A stretch of DNA of 64,000 nucleotides. It comes from Filosporella fistucella (taxonomy: Eukaryota > Ascomycota > Leotiomycetes > Helotiales). Shown here one piece after another: positions 12,251-23,884 of the stretch. Made by a program: the position numbers and the translations under genes. Each line of letters opens with the position of its first letter. Positions within the stretch are counted from its first letter, which is position 1. The stretch covers positions 1,426,001 to 1,490,000 of the forward strand of contig JAQJZZ010000001.1 of the NCBI GenBank assembly GCA_030077755.1, read 5' to 3'. A model generated the notes under the pieces. The model saw only the letters and a list, made by a program, of their open reading frames with translations. It was not told the DNA's origin and did not search any database.

Positions 12251-14334
12251 ATGGCGTGTAAGTTATATGTATTAGGAAATTGTTGAATGGAAATGCTGAC
12301 GATGTCTATAGCGCGCGAGGAGCGGATGCAATCACGGCTACGAGGAGCTCAGTAAGCTATCTTCACACCCCACTTCACAAACGACTTACTGATATATGTA
12401 CAAAGGAGGCGTCAAGTTAAAGAGGTCGACTTTGACCTCGGATTTCCTGTCATTCCACCATCTGCTGACACGCCTGCCCCCCCTCTCCAACCTTCGCCAC
12501 AGCCAGAATTACCCCTTCAATCGTCATTGCTGCAAACACCTTCCTTCCCCCCTCCAAGTAACACAACCCAACAAGACCTCAATCGACCCGTTAATCATAG
12601 CGGAAATGATGCGAATATATCTGCAAAGAGGAGGAGGCTTGATACGGATATCCCACCCTCTTCGACGCGAAGCACTCGGTCACAAACTGTTCCCCGTCCG
12701 GATATCTATGCAATCGTTGAGGAGGCACCAAGCGATTCATCTATCATACATCGACCAATTGAAGAGTCTCTTCTTGAAACTACAGACGGCAGTATCGAGC
12801 AGACAGGAGCTGGAATTGAGCCGAATGATCCGGTGATAAATCAAGATGCAGCCGAGAGCATTATTGGCGATATATCGATCAATGAGTCGACTTTCGAATC
12901 GGAAGCAACGCCACAGGTCCCCAAATCACCTGTTGGACAAATGGTGGATACAGTCACAGAAAGTCCCAGAGATGCGCCAGGAAGTGGACGAAGGACACGA
13001 GTTCTCGAGGCTGGAGCAATGTCTTCAAGCTCCCGTCTTCAAGCTGCCCAAGATAGCAGCCTTCTTGAACTAGATACAGAAACTCCAGTCAAGCAAAGGA
13101 AGCGGAAGAGAGCTGAAGCCCGACCAAGATCAGAATCTCCAGACCTTTCGCAAGCTGTTGAACGGCGCTCCAGCCCAGTTGAACCGCTCGACGACGATCT
13201 CGATGAGTTATCCCCAGAACAGCCCATGAGACGAGAGAGATTAGATAGACGTCAACCTGCAGTCGAGAAGACTCAGCAAGAAAGTCCAATAAGAGAATCC
13301 GAACGGGCTGAAGCTATTGATGATCAACAGGCAGCAACTCTTCTGAGGAGGAACATCGGGCGGAGATCTTCGAAGAGGTTCGCAGAAGTATCACCTGAAC
13401 TGGACGAGGCGGAGGCACCCCCAACAAAGAAGCGGAGAGGGAGGCCACAAGTCTCCTCTAGTCCCGTGCAGCAGAGGCAACCCAAAGCAAATGCCGGTTC
13501 CAAATCAAAGCTGTCCAAAAAATCGGCCAAGAAGGTCAAACTTCGTGCTGGGAGTCCAATTCTAATCACCGTCCATCGTTTGACTAGACCTTTGGTGTAC
13601 GAGGAGGATGAAATTGACGCTGATATTCTCAATTCTGAGATACCTCGTGCCAAGCTTGCAGGTGTGAATTCCGTGGACGTATTGAGTCAAATATGCGAGG
13701 AGATAATAGGAACCGGATTGACTACTTTGGAGGACAGAGGCAACGATAGTCAGGATCCTGCTTCGAGAAGGGAACACAAGACGAAGTGGCGTGCTGTGGA
13801 ATCTTTTGGGAGGGAATTACGAACCCGTTTGCTGGAACATGTGAGTACTTCCAATGTGTCATGAAAGTACTTATTGACTTTCTCAGACTATCAACCTTGA
13901 TAATGGTCGCTCTCTCGAGCGCCGGGTCCGTGATGAACATAAAAAGAAACTCAGTCTTCGCGAGGACATACTTCGAATTCGTGCAGAACGTGAGCAAATC
14001 GCGTTGCGTACAGATGCGGTCCGCATCAAACATGAATCTGATGCAAAGAGGGTTCAGGTAAGTCTACAGCTTTAGTCATAAATCATTGCTGATATCGCTG
14101 CAGGACCGTAACACTTTGAATAGTGCATTTTATGACATAGAGTTAGCAGTAGAAGTGGGTAAAAATAATCATGATGATGAAATCGCTCAACAAGTCGGCA
14201 TGGAAGTCTTGATCAAACGTGTTGCTAGTGAGGTCAGCAACAAAGGAGACACGGGCGGCATTTTAAGGAGAATTAAGGAGTTTAATGGGTTTCTTGAACG
14301 AGCGGCATTGGCATTGGAGGCTAGGAAAGTTTGA
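12251..14334 (+). CDS. CENP-U/Ame1-like inner kinetochore subunit
   Basis: Five exons (12251-12257, 12312-12351, 12406-13840, 13887-14057, 14104-14334) with introns of 54, 54, 46 and 46 nt give 627 residues. The first two exons are tiny (7 and 40 nt) and encode MASREERMQSRLRGAQRRQV, the conserved basic N-terminus of fungal Ame1-type proteins. A long low-complexity, acidic and Ser/Pro-rich region follows, with several basic nuclear-localisation-like clusters (KRRRL, KQRKRKR, KKRRGRP). The conserved domain starts around RLTRPLVYEEDEID, then DILNSEIPRAKLAGVNSVDV, and ends in a predicted coiled coil (RVRDEHKKKLSLREDILRIR) reaching the C-terminus. In the COMA/Mis6-type complex this subunit links centromeric chromatin to the Mis12 complex. 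The family call rests on these motifs; no search was possible. Confidence 0.75.
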
Positions 14335-14757
14335 ACATGAGATACCCAACGGTCAATACGATTTCATGACGCTGCAACTTTGTGCAATCTAATGCTTTCA
14401 TCCCCAGAACCGTCGACGATGATATTTCGTAGACTTGAGCCTCTATATTTAGCGCTTACATCCCTGAGCTCAGCCTGAAAGTAGCAAATGAGCAGCCCCA
14501 GAGTTTTGTCCAGGCTCCAGCTTGCAGCAAATCAGCCTCGTCAGCAGAACACGTTACTCGTTAATGCCAAAGGTCCAGGCAGACAACTCCAGTATCACTT
14601 TCACCGATCAGATTACGAGCTTTCATCAGTGTTTCCCCCACCAAGCTATACGAATCTACAAGCAAATCACAGCAACCAGCATTAAACCATTTGTTTCATA
14701 GGTGTCTCTTCTTTTGCAATCCGTTGAAAATCTCAGAATAAATCGGTTCAAGTTACG
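14335..14757. other. Intergenic spacer
   Basis: Spacer between two same-strand genes. A 65-codon ORF (14488-14685) is present, but it has no recognisable motif and lies where 3' UTR and promoter are expected. I see nothing else. Confidence 0.5.
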
Positions 14758-16014
14758 ATGTCAACCCCGCCTCGACTCACGATCTTCAATTCAAGTCAAC
14801 GATCGGCAACTGAGGTAGAATTTTCTCTGTTCCCAAGACTACCCAAAGAGCTTCGACTCAAGATATGGAGGCATTCACTGCAACGTTCTCGCAGTATTAA
14901 GATAACTCTACTTCGACACGATCTGGAAAGGCTAGGTTACGCCGGAACCTCTCGCTCACTGAAAGCCGGCGAATACGATTATCACTATACCATCGTAGAT
15001 GGTTGCAAAGTGCTCAGCAAACTCTTTTGCGTGAGCTCTGAATCTAGGGAGGCAGCATTGTCTTTCTACCGGGTGCAAATCCCCTGCAGGCTTAATCATT
15101 TCCGTTCAGTAACTGGATGTATGTCTTACGATATAGACGAGTCGAAACCTGGAACCTTCTACTTTAACCCAGAGTACGACTTTCTCCAGATATATGCGAT
15201 GGAGCCTGTCGCGGAGACAATGGTGGACTTTCTTTATCACCTAAAAACGATCTACGATCCTCTTCATGTTGGGCTCTTGAATCTTGCTCTTGGCATCAAT
15301 GAACTGAATGCAAATGACCTCTATGCCTTGGAAGTCTCAACACTGAAACCTCATGTCAGAAATGCGTTTCTAGATACAATCGCTCATCTTGAAGAGGTTT
15401 GGTTCGTTGTCACGGAACACGCAGGACGTACCGTGAATGGTTTGCAGAGCGGATTGCTTACACGCGATGTTTTCTTCAACCGCTCATATCCAATCCATGC
15501 TCACTCGCCAGCATTTGATCGTATACCCAGGGATCCTCGAGCTATAACTCAAGATCTCAAGAAAATTTTCACTGGGACTTCGGACCCACGGGATATGGTC
15601 AGACTTTGGCATAGTTTTATAGAGAACTGGGGACTCGAGCTTCCGAGGATACAATACCGATTCCGACTTTCGTTTAGCCCAACTGGCCATCAGCTTATTC
15701 ATGATCATGAAGGTGCTAAGAGATGGCTGCGGAATGAAGACGATTTATGGCATAAAATGACTTCAAATGTCAACTCCTCTGTTTTGCAAGATGACTCGAT
15801 ACATTGGCAGACGACCGCGTCTGATGAAATATCTCAACAGAATCTTGAGAACGCTATCAAGCCTGCTTTCGGATTCTGGCTCTTTGATATAGATGCTATC
15901 GGGCCAATGCTGGAGAAAGGGGTTCCAGTTAACCAGGGATATATCAGTACGCCTAAGAGACTGGTGGATATGAGCAAGCACTGGCCTGAGCTTGCATTGC
16001 AGGATTTGTATTAG
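14758..16014 (+). CDS. 2EXR-domain protein of unknown function
   Basis: Single-exon gene of 418 residues. Residues 22-41 read FSLFPRLPKELRLKIWRHSL, the hallmark start of the fungal 2EXR domain (an F-box-like 'LP.ELR..IW' helix). The body continues with KVLSKLFCVSSESREAALSF, also typical of these proteins, which are abundant in plant-associated ascomycetes. The molecular function of the family is not known; the F-box resemblance suggests protein binding, but no Skp1 partner can be inferred. No signal peptide or membrane segment is visible. The start ATG lies just upstream of the domain. Confidence 0.8.
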   Translation: MSTPPRLTIFNSSQRSATEVEFSLFPRLPKELRLKIWRHSLQRSRSIKITLLRHDLERLGYAGTSRSLKAGEYDYHYTIVDGCKVLSKLFCVSSESREAALSFYRVQIPCRLNHFRSVTGCMSYDIDESKPGTFYFNPEYDFLQIYAMEPVAETMVDFLYHLKTIYDPLHVGLLNLALGINELNANDLYALEVSTLKPHVRNAFLDTIAHLEEVWFVVTEHAGRTVNGLQSGLLTRDVFFNRSYPIHAHSPAFDRIPRDPRAITQDLKKIFTGTSDPRDMVRLWHSFIENWGLELPRIQYRFRLSFSPTGHQLIHDHEGAKRWLRNEDDLWHKMTSNVNSSVLQDDSIHWQTTASDEISQQNLENAIKPAFGFWLFDIDAIGPMLEKGVPVNQGYISTPKRLVDMSKHWPELALQDLY

Positions 16015-16292
16015 TGATGATAAATCAGGCTCTTATCTCTGGTGAGGATGAGAGCTGGACCGTCTAAATACTCAGGCGGTACACTCTCCGAAATTTGGGC
16101 TTGAAATGTGCAGGTATACAAGTCAAGCGAGATGTTGCGAAGTTCAAGCTGATGGGAGATTCAATTTTTCTCGTTTAAAACACAAAGTCTACCCACTAAC
16201 ATCTACTGCGCAATAATAAAACCAACCTTTGTGAAACCGGAACAAATTAAGAGTCATCCATCATCTGAACCAAAGACTTGTCAGAACAGGTT

Positions 16293-17272
16293 TCAAGCAT
16301 CCACCATTTGAACCGTAACTGCACTGCCACCATTAACAGCCCCAAAAGCCAAGACTCCGGATCCATATACTCCATTACTGAAGAAGAATACACTCCGTCC
16401 GTTGGCTCCAGTACAGGCCAAATTGCCTCCAGTAGCGCCGCAAGTAGCTGGCGTAAATCCTTCCGTTCCAGGTCTCGTCGGATCAAGGAAGAAGAGGAGA
16501 TCAGAATCACCACCAAAGGACCCAGCAACGACATTAAAACAACTGCCGCCATGTAAGTAGCCGTCTGAGCCGAGCACAAATATGGATTGAGGAGAGGGGT
16601 ATCCGGCGTAGATGAAAGGGTGGCCGGTTGCACCACTGCAGTCGTCGAAGAGGAAATAGGTGTCATCCTGCATTTCACCACTTCCTTGGGCTTTGAGGTA
16701 GAATGGGGATGTGGTAGGAGTGGGGATTGTAATGGTTTTGGCTGGTGCTAGAAGGGTGGTTGTCACGGTCGTTGGCACAATCGAGATGCAGTTGCAAGCA
16801 CTTGTAAGGCGGGATGTGAGGACGGTTGCAAGAGCTGGGGTCGGATGTTAATGAGGTCTTATCGAAACCAGAATGGGGGTGGAATTCAGCATGGTTTACA
16901 TACAATTGGTTTGAAGGTTACATTGAGAAGACAGATGGGAAGGAGTAACTTGAGCCGGAATGGTGGGAAATGAAGTTGGACTCGGAGAAATGGTGTTGGT
17001 CGAAGATATTGTCCTGAAATTCTGAATTAGAACCATATGAATGTTTGAGTGTGTCATTCCCAAACTTACACTGTCTGAGTTACAAGAACAGTGGCAGTTG
17101 CTTCCAGATAGGTGCTACAGAATGCAGAAGCAACTGCTGGAGTATTGGTATATACTCGAAGACAATTATCTGCATTGCAGGCAGCTCTTTCGAGCACTGG
17201 GGCCGGTTTGCCTAGAGTGCCGGCAAATGCAGCTCCGGAGAGGAAGATGGTTTTGAAATAGGCGGAAAGCAT
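16293..17272 (-). CDS. Secreted Thr/Ser-rich cysteine protein
   Basis: Three exons on the minus strand (17272-17070, 17013-16922, 16834-16293; introns 56 and 87 nt) give 278 residues. The N-terminus MLSAYFKTIFLSGAAFAG is a clear signal peptide. The mature part begins CNADNCLRVYTNTPAVAS, then AFCSTYL, a Thr/Ser/Pro-rich linker and SRLTSACNCIS, a signature seen in many fungal cell-surface or secreted proteins. The C-terminal half (YFLFDDCSGATGHPFIYAG, ATCGATGGNLACTG) forms a Gly-rich domain with several cysteines. The function is unknown. It lies about 1.2 kb from a second gene of the same architecture on the same strand, so the two may come from an old duplication. Splice sites were chosen to preserve frame and the SACxC signature. 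Confidence 0.78.
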
Positions 17273-18443
17273 GTTGTATTGTGAAAGTTCAAGTTCTGAC
17301 GATAGATGATTGTGAATGTTGAGAAGTTCTTGTTGTTGATGGTTCATCTCCAGCGAAACAAAGAATCTACTTATACTTGAATGCTGATTTCAAGACGGGA
17401 TACTTTCAGCTAACTACTTCTTTAATGCAGTTGTCGGTATCACGAACAAAAATTCAAAACCTCTCACGGCTTTGCTGATGGTACGATTATGAGGCAATAC
17501 GAAGAAAGGCTTGCCATAAATCCCAATGAATACTGAATTTTCCTAGAATTCTGTCGACGCACATCCTTGATGCTATTTCGATGCTCGCTTGCTTCCCAAT
17601 AAAGCGCATTTCAGCATTTTCTCGAAGCCACAACTACGGCAGACGACTAACAAGTCCATTGCGGCATAATATTCCAGATATGGCGCTTCAGAAAATCAAA
17701 CAAGACAGCTGAGGGTATCAATCACGAGAATAACGATTGTCGGGAAAGCAAAGTGAATACTTCCGCGGGAGAAAAAACAAATGCTGCTTACTCACCGCTC
17801 ACATTTCAGCCCTGTCTCAGGTACGCGTTGTTCATTTGACAACGTCCCACCTCTCAGGGTCAGGAACCTCTCGAATATCACGAAATGGGTCGATGAATTC
17901 CAAAGTGGAAGTTAGATGCGCCTCAGCTTAGCCACAGCCCTCTGTTGGGTAGGCGATCTGATAACAAATGCGATGCATCTCGTGTTATGCACGCGGACGC
18001 CATAAATATGCAAAAGAGCCGAGCAGTGACCGTGGACACGGTAATAGATTATTCCAGCCACGAAACACAATGATGCGTAGTGAACGCTGCAGATAGACAA
18101 CAGCTTATTCATGCGGAAGTGTGGTGTTTGAAAATCTGGAATCCCGAATATGGGTTTAGGGGCTGGCGTGTGTTGAAGTTGGAACTGCAGCGGCTTGTTT
18201 AACCTCAGGCGTCACGACATCTTTCAAAAAACTCAGCACTTGTACATTGTAAACTTTATAGGAAATTTGTATGCACTTTCATGTCTTCTCACAACCAGAA
18301 GGAGCGGAATAAATGCTTATGCTTGCAAGAAATTGTCAATACAAGGAACCAGCCCAAAAATGGACGGAAAACCAGACAATCTCCCGAGGAAGTCCCGTCA
18401 TCCTCACTCAAGTCTGCCACATAATTCATACGTCAAGGAGTTT
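17273..18443. other. Intergenic, no gene recognised
   Basis: Region between two minus-strand secreted-protein genes; its left part is the promoter of the gene starting at 17272. Only short unrelated ORFs occur. Confidence 0.5.
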
Positions 18444-19968
18444 TCAGAACGCTAATTCAATGATCATAGCATCAAAACCAGGATTCCGTATGAACCCTCT
18501 AGTCGCTCCATTCGACTTCTGGCAGAAGCCAGTGGCGATATTGTACATAACAGCATCGCACGCCGTATTGAGACAGGAATTGACGCAAGCAGAGAAACTG
18601 TTCTGGATTGATGATCCTGTATCCGACCAGAATCCGAGCACTGCCTGACATTTGGTCACTATGGCGGCTGTAATACCAGGAATGCCGATATCATAGGGTA
18701 TACGCTGCCCATCGATGCAGTCATTTGTGCCAAATGGTGTTCCAAGTATGCCTGCTGTGGATGTCGCAGTCACTGTTGTTGAAATTGTCGTGGTTGTGAG
18801 ACTTGTGGTCGTTATTGGTATCTGGTTATTTAGAATTAGAATTGCATAACATATATATTTGAGCGGAGGGCTGAGCAAAGCTCTAGGTCTTCTCGGAGCC
18901 AGTTTGATGAAAGAAAAAGAAGCAGGGTCATCCAATGAAATTGCTTACAGTAGTTGGTATGCTGGATGTTAATGTCAATATTGTGTTTGCGGTGGAGGTC
19001 GATGTGGTAACGATCGTGTTGATTTGGGTCTGATGTAGACACGTCAGCTTGCATTCTATGCATTGAATCGTGATAAGAACGAGAAATCAGCTTTCCCACG
19101 GGCTTCACATATTCTGCTTTAGTTCTTTGATCTGATCGCGAATATTTATCTGCCTTAGGAGCTCTGGCTGCTCTCCATAAGAATTGTAAAATTGAAAAGC
19201 AACATACCACTGTAACGGCTGGAGCCGTAGAAACGGTGAAGACTGTATTGGAAGTAATTGATAGACTGCTCTTCAGGCAGCTACAAGCAGAAGTAATGTG
19301 GCTTGGTTTAGGTGAATATTGCGCGAGACAGTTTGGTCTTCCACCCGGAATTACACGAGCTCCAATATTGCGAGACTCTGGCATTTCTTCTGCATGTTTT
19401 AGGTAGACTCGTTTCTTAGGCGGTGCTACTATGGCACCGGTCGCATATGTCGTTTCAGTGACGAACGCAGTCGAAGTCTTCGTTGTTGGCTCTGTTATGA
19501 TTCTGACCAGACAATTAATAATGGTGGCTCCCTCAATCATAAATGATACACTCACTCCGTGGTAAATGCTGTAGACGTATAGGTGACTGTTATTGACTCT
19601 GTTGTAGATCTGCTCACGTTATAATCATTTCTGACGCTCACGATGTTTTCACAGCCTACGTTGTCAATGTAATATCTACATTATCAATTCGCGTTGTAGA
19701 TGTAGAGACGGTACTTCGCTTTGTTAACTTTATTCGGTTTATCATGCTGGAAGTTCACTTGCCTGGTAGGAGTGATTGTGTTTGTGTACGAGGTTACAGT
19801 CCCATAAGAGAGCACACTACTACAGAAGGCAGAACCTTGGGCAGAAGCTCCCAAAATGCATCGAAATATATTATTGCGGTTGCAAGTAGCACGATCCTCC
19901 AGATTGAAAATCCCCGCAATGACGAGACTATGCGATGCAGATGCTAAAACGAGGGATGAGATGCGCAT
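18444..19968 (-). CDS. Secreted Thr/Ser-rich protein with PAN/apple-like C-terminus
   Basis: Six exons on the minus strand (19968-19763, 19713-19660, 19609-19556, 19502-19208, 19029-18949, 18821-18444) keep frame throughout and give 355 residues. The signal peptide is MRISSLVLASASHSLVIAG; next come CNRNNIFRCILGASAQ, SAFCSSVLSYG, long Thr-rich segments and the signature PSHITSACSCLKS. The last about 70 residues contain cysteines in a PAN/apple-like spacing (KCQAVLGFWS, ACVNSCLNTACDAVMYN, GFCQKS), a fold that binds proteins or carbohydrates. Intron 1 starts with GC (gcaagt) rather than GT. Introns 4 and 5 are longer (178 and 127 nt). Function unknown; probably cell-wall or extracellular. The two 54-nt exons encode only Thr-rich repeats, so their number could vary by alternative splicing. 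Confidence 0.72.
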
Positions 19969-21140
19969 ATTGAAGAGGAGATGATGTCGTGACTTGAAAA
20001 ATACTGTATTAACAATTAAAGATTTTCAGAAAGATTTCCGTCTTTTCTCATTGTGTATTCAAAACTCATGGGACGAAAACTTCTGTAGCTGATACGTAAC
20101 GGCAGCGGAAGAGGAAAATCAGCGACCCAAATAGCTTTCGCCAGCAGCTGAAAACCAATTTTAATGACTTCGGTGCGGCAGGTGACATATTGGGTATTGG
20201 TGGCTTGCTAAGTGGAACAAAATATCGTGTCTCTGTACGGCTCGATTTTCACAAAAGAAACCTTCGCTTGTAATCGCGAATGCAAAGAGGAGAAAATTGC
20301 ATGTAAGAGCGAGCCAAGGAAAATAATGTTTTAGCCTATCCAAGCCTCTCAAGCCAATACGTACTTTGCGGAAACAAAGTACGAACAAGGCGTCCAGCTG
20401 CCGAATCATTAACGTCCATCGGAATTATCCGATTTATTTTCATCCCGGGTGCTTTGATTTTCCTTTCCTAAGGATAGGCAATGGCTTGCGTTAGGAACAT
20501 GCCGCAGCAGGCTAAGGGATGGGGCCAAGATGAATGAGTTTATACAGGTGCTGGCAGTCGCTCAGGCGGAGAGGTATATTATGTATCTTCAATGCATGCT
20601 CTGTTCTTCGGACCTTTTATTCCTTGGCAAAATAGGATTACACGACATATCGTCAGCATTAGACGTCAGGAGCATCATTTCGATCATATAAGTAAAGTAA
20701 AACCGCCCTAGGGATCATCAACTACGAATCATGATTATTTTCTTTACTACAGGCCGGTGTGAAGTCTATCATTGCTCTGGACTTGGAGGCATGTTTTTCT
20801 TCGAATTAGCAGCTCGACAAGGAGACCAGTACAAGAAAGTCCAAGCTGATAATTAGCTTGACCTTTCCACTGACCAAATTAGACAAACTCTACATAACGA
20901 GTTAGGCCCTGGAAAAACAACGCTTCGGTTTTGTTGTCAACCTGGAGAAGAAATAACTTACTAAATGATTCCACTCATCTGCAAAAGCCTTGCAGAACTC
21001 TTCAGCACAAGATACTACCTATTTTTGGCTGAGAAAGGCAAGGGAAGAAAAGATCGACCGTATTCTCCGATAATAGGGCAATTTTAACACGTTTAACATA
21101 CAAGACGACTATATTCGTGTTCCAAACATTTGCTACGCGT
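19969..21140. other. Intergenic, no gene recognised
   Basis: Promoter side of the secreted-protein gene and 3' side of the flavin monooxygenase gene. One 82-codon minus ORF (20161-20409) has no recognisable motif. Nothing else is visible. Confidence 0.5.
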
Positions 21141-23238
21141 TTATGTAATTTGGACAAGACAGCCTTCAAAGTACATCCTTACTGATTCTGTCTCCTCTAA
21201 TCCCTTTGCGATACCAACATATCCATCTGGCCGTACAACAACCAACGCTCCTTTCTCTTCACTAACTCCATAAACCCCATACGTATCTGTGCCATCAAGC
21301 AAGCCATAAAAAGACATCTCCGCGAAATCCTTGACACAAGCCGGGATATCCTCCCACTCGAAGCTGCGTTGGCGAAACGGATGCAAAACAATCAGTTCTA
21401 TAGTATCGCTAGGAAACATAGGTATGATCTTGCTGCATATATTCCCCAAAGCTATTGCTGAGACACCCTGACCTTGAATAAGGTCTTTAGTAGAGAAGAC
21501 GACAATTCGATAGCGGCCTGTAGAAGGAAGGTCATCCTGGAGATGCCTGATATTTGCGTCGGCATATCGTCTCAGAATACTGTCAAGGATTCTTCTTCCA
21601 GGCTTAATAACGCCCTGTAGATAGTCATTGCCTGTGATAGGACTTACGTTTTCGGAGGTCTTTGTTGTCATGGGCTCAACAAGTAGGCCCTGCGAATATT
21701 CAACGCCACAGCCACTCGTGAAACCGCTTCCATCACTGAAGACTCTGAGGAATTCAGAATGAGTAAGGCTTTCAACTGAATTTTCAGAGCCAATTTGACC
21801 AGAGAACATAGAGGAGAATTTTGTGTCGAATTCTATTAGTTGTTTCGCAACTGCAAGGCGCTCGTATTCAAAAGTGCTCAAGACAGTTCCAGATTGATTG
21901 TTTGTCGGAGATGGACTTAGCCCATGAAGTGTGTGTGCCAACTTCCAAGCAAGATTGTACGAATCCATCATGGACACGTTCATCCCTTGACCAGCCTTGG
22001 GACTGTGTGTATGGCATGCTATAGACTATTTAGTAAGGGAAATGTTTGGTTGGATTTGAGCTTTACCGTCCCCAACAATAAAAACTCTCTCCAGGCCACT
22101 ATCATCAGCCATAGAAAATTTTGATGTCATTCGTTGTCCAATTTGATACGCAGCCCACCAATCTACTGTTGTGCTTGGCTTTATCGAGATAGTATAAGGT
22201 GCGAAAACACGCTGTGCCTGGGTCATAATGTAGTCCAGTGTGATTGCTGCTCGTCTCTTTCCTGCTTTGATCTTGGAGAGAGGGTCGTCTGGAAAAGACT
22301 GGTCCTCCGGGACCTCCTCTTTGACTTGAACATATAGACGAGTGAGATATTGTCTGGATCCAATGCGCTCTCTCGGTATGATCATGACTGAGCCCACATC
22401 TGAGTGTATGGCACATCGCTTTCTTATATCGGGAAAATTTGTCTCGGCAACAAAATCAGCCACTCCCCATATATGGTCTGTTGTGTCGCCTTTCAGTTCC
22501 TGTCCCATTGATCGTCGAACTTGCGAATGTGCTCCATCAGCGCCTACCAAATATTTTGCTCTCACCGTTCTGCGTTGTGTGCTTCCGTCATCGCTGACTT
22601 TGTCAACCTCGATGCTGAGTGGATACTCGGAATCCTGAGCCGTGTCAATGCGAAAGCTGACAAACTTAGTAGAACGTTGAATTCTGTCTTTAGAATAGAG
22701 CCGAAGATTCTCCTCCATGATCCTCTCAATTCGGCCTTGGTGAATTGTCACTTCGTGTTTAAATCGTGCTGCTACAACGACGTCCGGCACAAAGGAAGTG
22801 CGCTCGATGCCACCTTGTGGTGTCCCTTTGGGATTCCAAAAAGCAACTTCAGACATGTGGCATCCATGATCCAGGATTTCATGCGATATATCAAGACTTT
22901 TGAGAACCTCCAGGGTACGGGGCTGTAAACCATCGGCTTGTCCAGCCTTGAGAGTGCCAGGTTTGGCGTCGAAGCAAATAATGGAGTCGCCCAGGCCATA
23001 TCGTGCCAATAATAGAGTAAGCATGAGACCAGCGGGACCAGCCTGAAGCTACCATGTCAGCATAATCCAAAGTATTTCGTGGTTTGATACTACTAACGCC
23101 TGCAACCACGACCTCATATCGCTCTGTTCCATCTTGGCTCTTCACAGGACGCGGGGTTAATCGAGGCAGTGGGCGCTCTAGAGAAGGTTGGATACGAAAA
23201 TCGCGGGAGATATCAGCGGTCTCTTGAAAGACGGGCAT
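21141..23238 (-). CDS. Phenol 2-monooxygenase-type FAD monooxygenase (aromatic hydroxylase)
   Basis: Three exons on the minus strand (23238-23098, 23042-22067, 22018-21141; introns 55 and 48 nt) give 664 residues, the usual size of fungal phenol hydroxylases. FAD/NAD(P)H motifs are all present: GAGPAG at 47-52, KYLVGADGAHS near 214, and GDACHTHSPKAGQGMN near 371, the last formed exactly across the second intron. The C-terminal thioredoxin-like dimerisation domain is indicated by YRIVVFSTKDL and LVVVRPDGYVG. These enzymes add an ortho hydroxyl to phenols using NADPH and O2. In this cluster, hydroquinone or a related phenol to hydroxyquinol is the most economical reaction (inference). It is transcribed away from the ring-cleavage dioxygenase gene; the two share a 646-bp promoter. 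No signal peptide, so probably cytosolic. Confidence 0.88.
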
Positions 23239-23884
23239 CTTGCTGGCTTGCTTCTCGGTTTTTGGGGAGGAAGCTGTCAGAGTAGCAAAATGATTGCAGG
23301 AAATCTAAATAGAAGGGAGAAGATGCAAGAACAAGGAAAGAGCCGCAACAAGAAAATGGACAATTCAATCACATCTTTTCACTCGCACACCAGAGTTCAT
23401 ACCAGCACTCGGGAGTCGGGACCCTGTTGCTAGTCACTGGATAGCATTAACACTTGTTCAAGATCGGGAACATTCACATAACTGCACCCCAGCCCAAATA
23501 ACCGCCTTGACTTTGCCCGTGGCAGGTGCACACATCGCGAATCTGGTGATCATGGAGTTCCCGGCTTGGCCGGGTAGAGAACTCGGAGGCACAAGTTCTT
23601 CGGGTAGCGAACGGATCGAGTACATGATAACACGCACGTGACTCGGAATACCAACAATCGACCATAATCTAAGTTCTTCCTGTTTTGCGTCGCTCTCTGC
23701 CGGATGCGAAACTAGAGTTCCTATCATCTGGGTGCCGGTGCGCTGTTCTGATCGTTAAATTCGATATGGGGGTTCGGCCGTGCGGTGAACTTCATTCAAG
23801 TACATACCTACCTTAGTCTCTCTAATCTTGCTCGCCCCAGAGTGACAGCTTAAATCGCCGACCATCAACAACATACCGGTCAAA
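23239..23884. promoter_or_regulatory. Divergent promoter between hydroxylase and ring-cleavage dioxygenase
   Basis: The 646 bp separate the start codons of two head-to-head genes that should act in consecutive steps. A TCGGAAT element lies at 23643-23649; further CGG triplets occur nearby (for example about 23565 and 23770). Such CGG-type sites are what Zn2Cys6 regulators bind, and one is encoded in the cluster. No experimental or statistical support is available from the sequence alone. Confidence 0.5.

Noticed and set aside
14488..14685. 65-codon ORF between the kinetochore and 2EXR genes
   Set aside because: Sits in expected UTR/promoter sequence, with no motif.
18836..19555. 239-codon minus ORF read straight through
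   Set aside because: It overlaps introns; splicing into exons 4 to 6 keeps the SACxC signature and the Thr-rich linker, whereas the read-through tail is unlike a protein.
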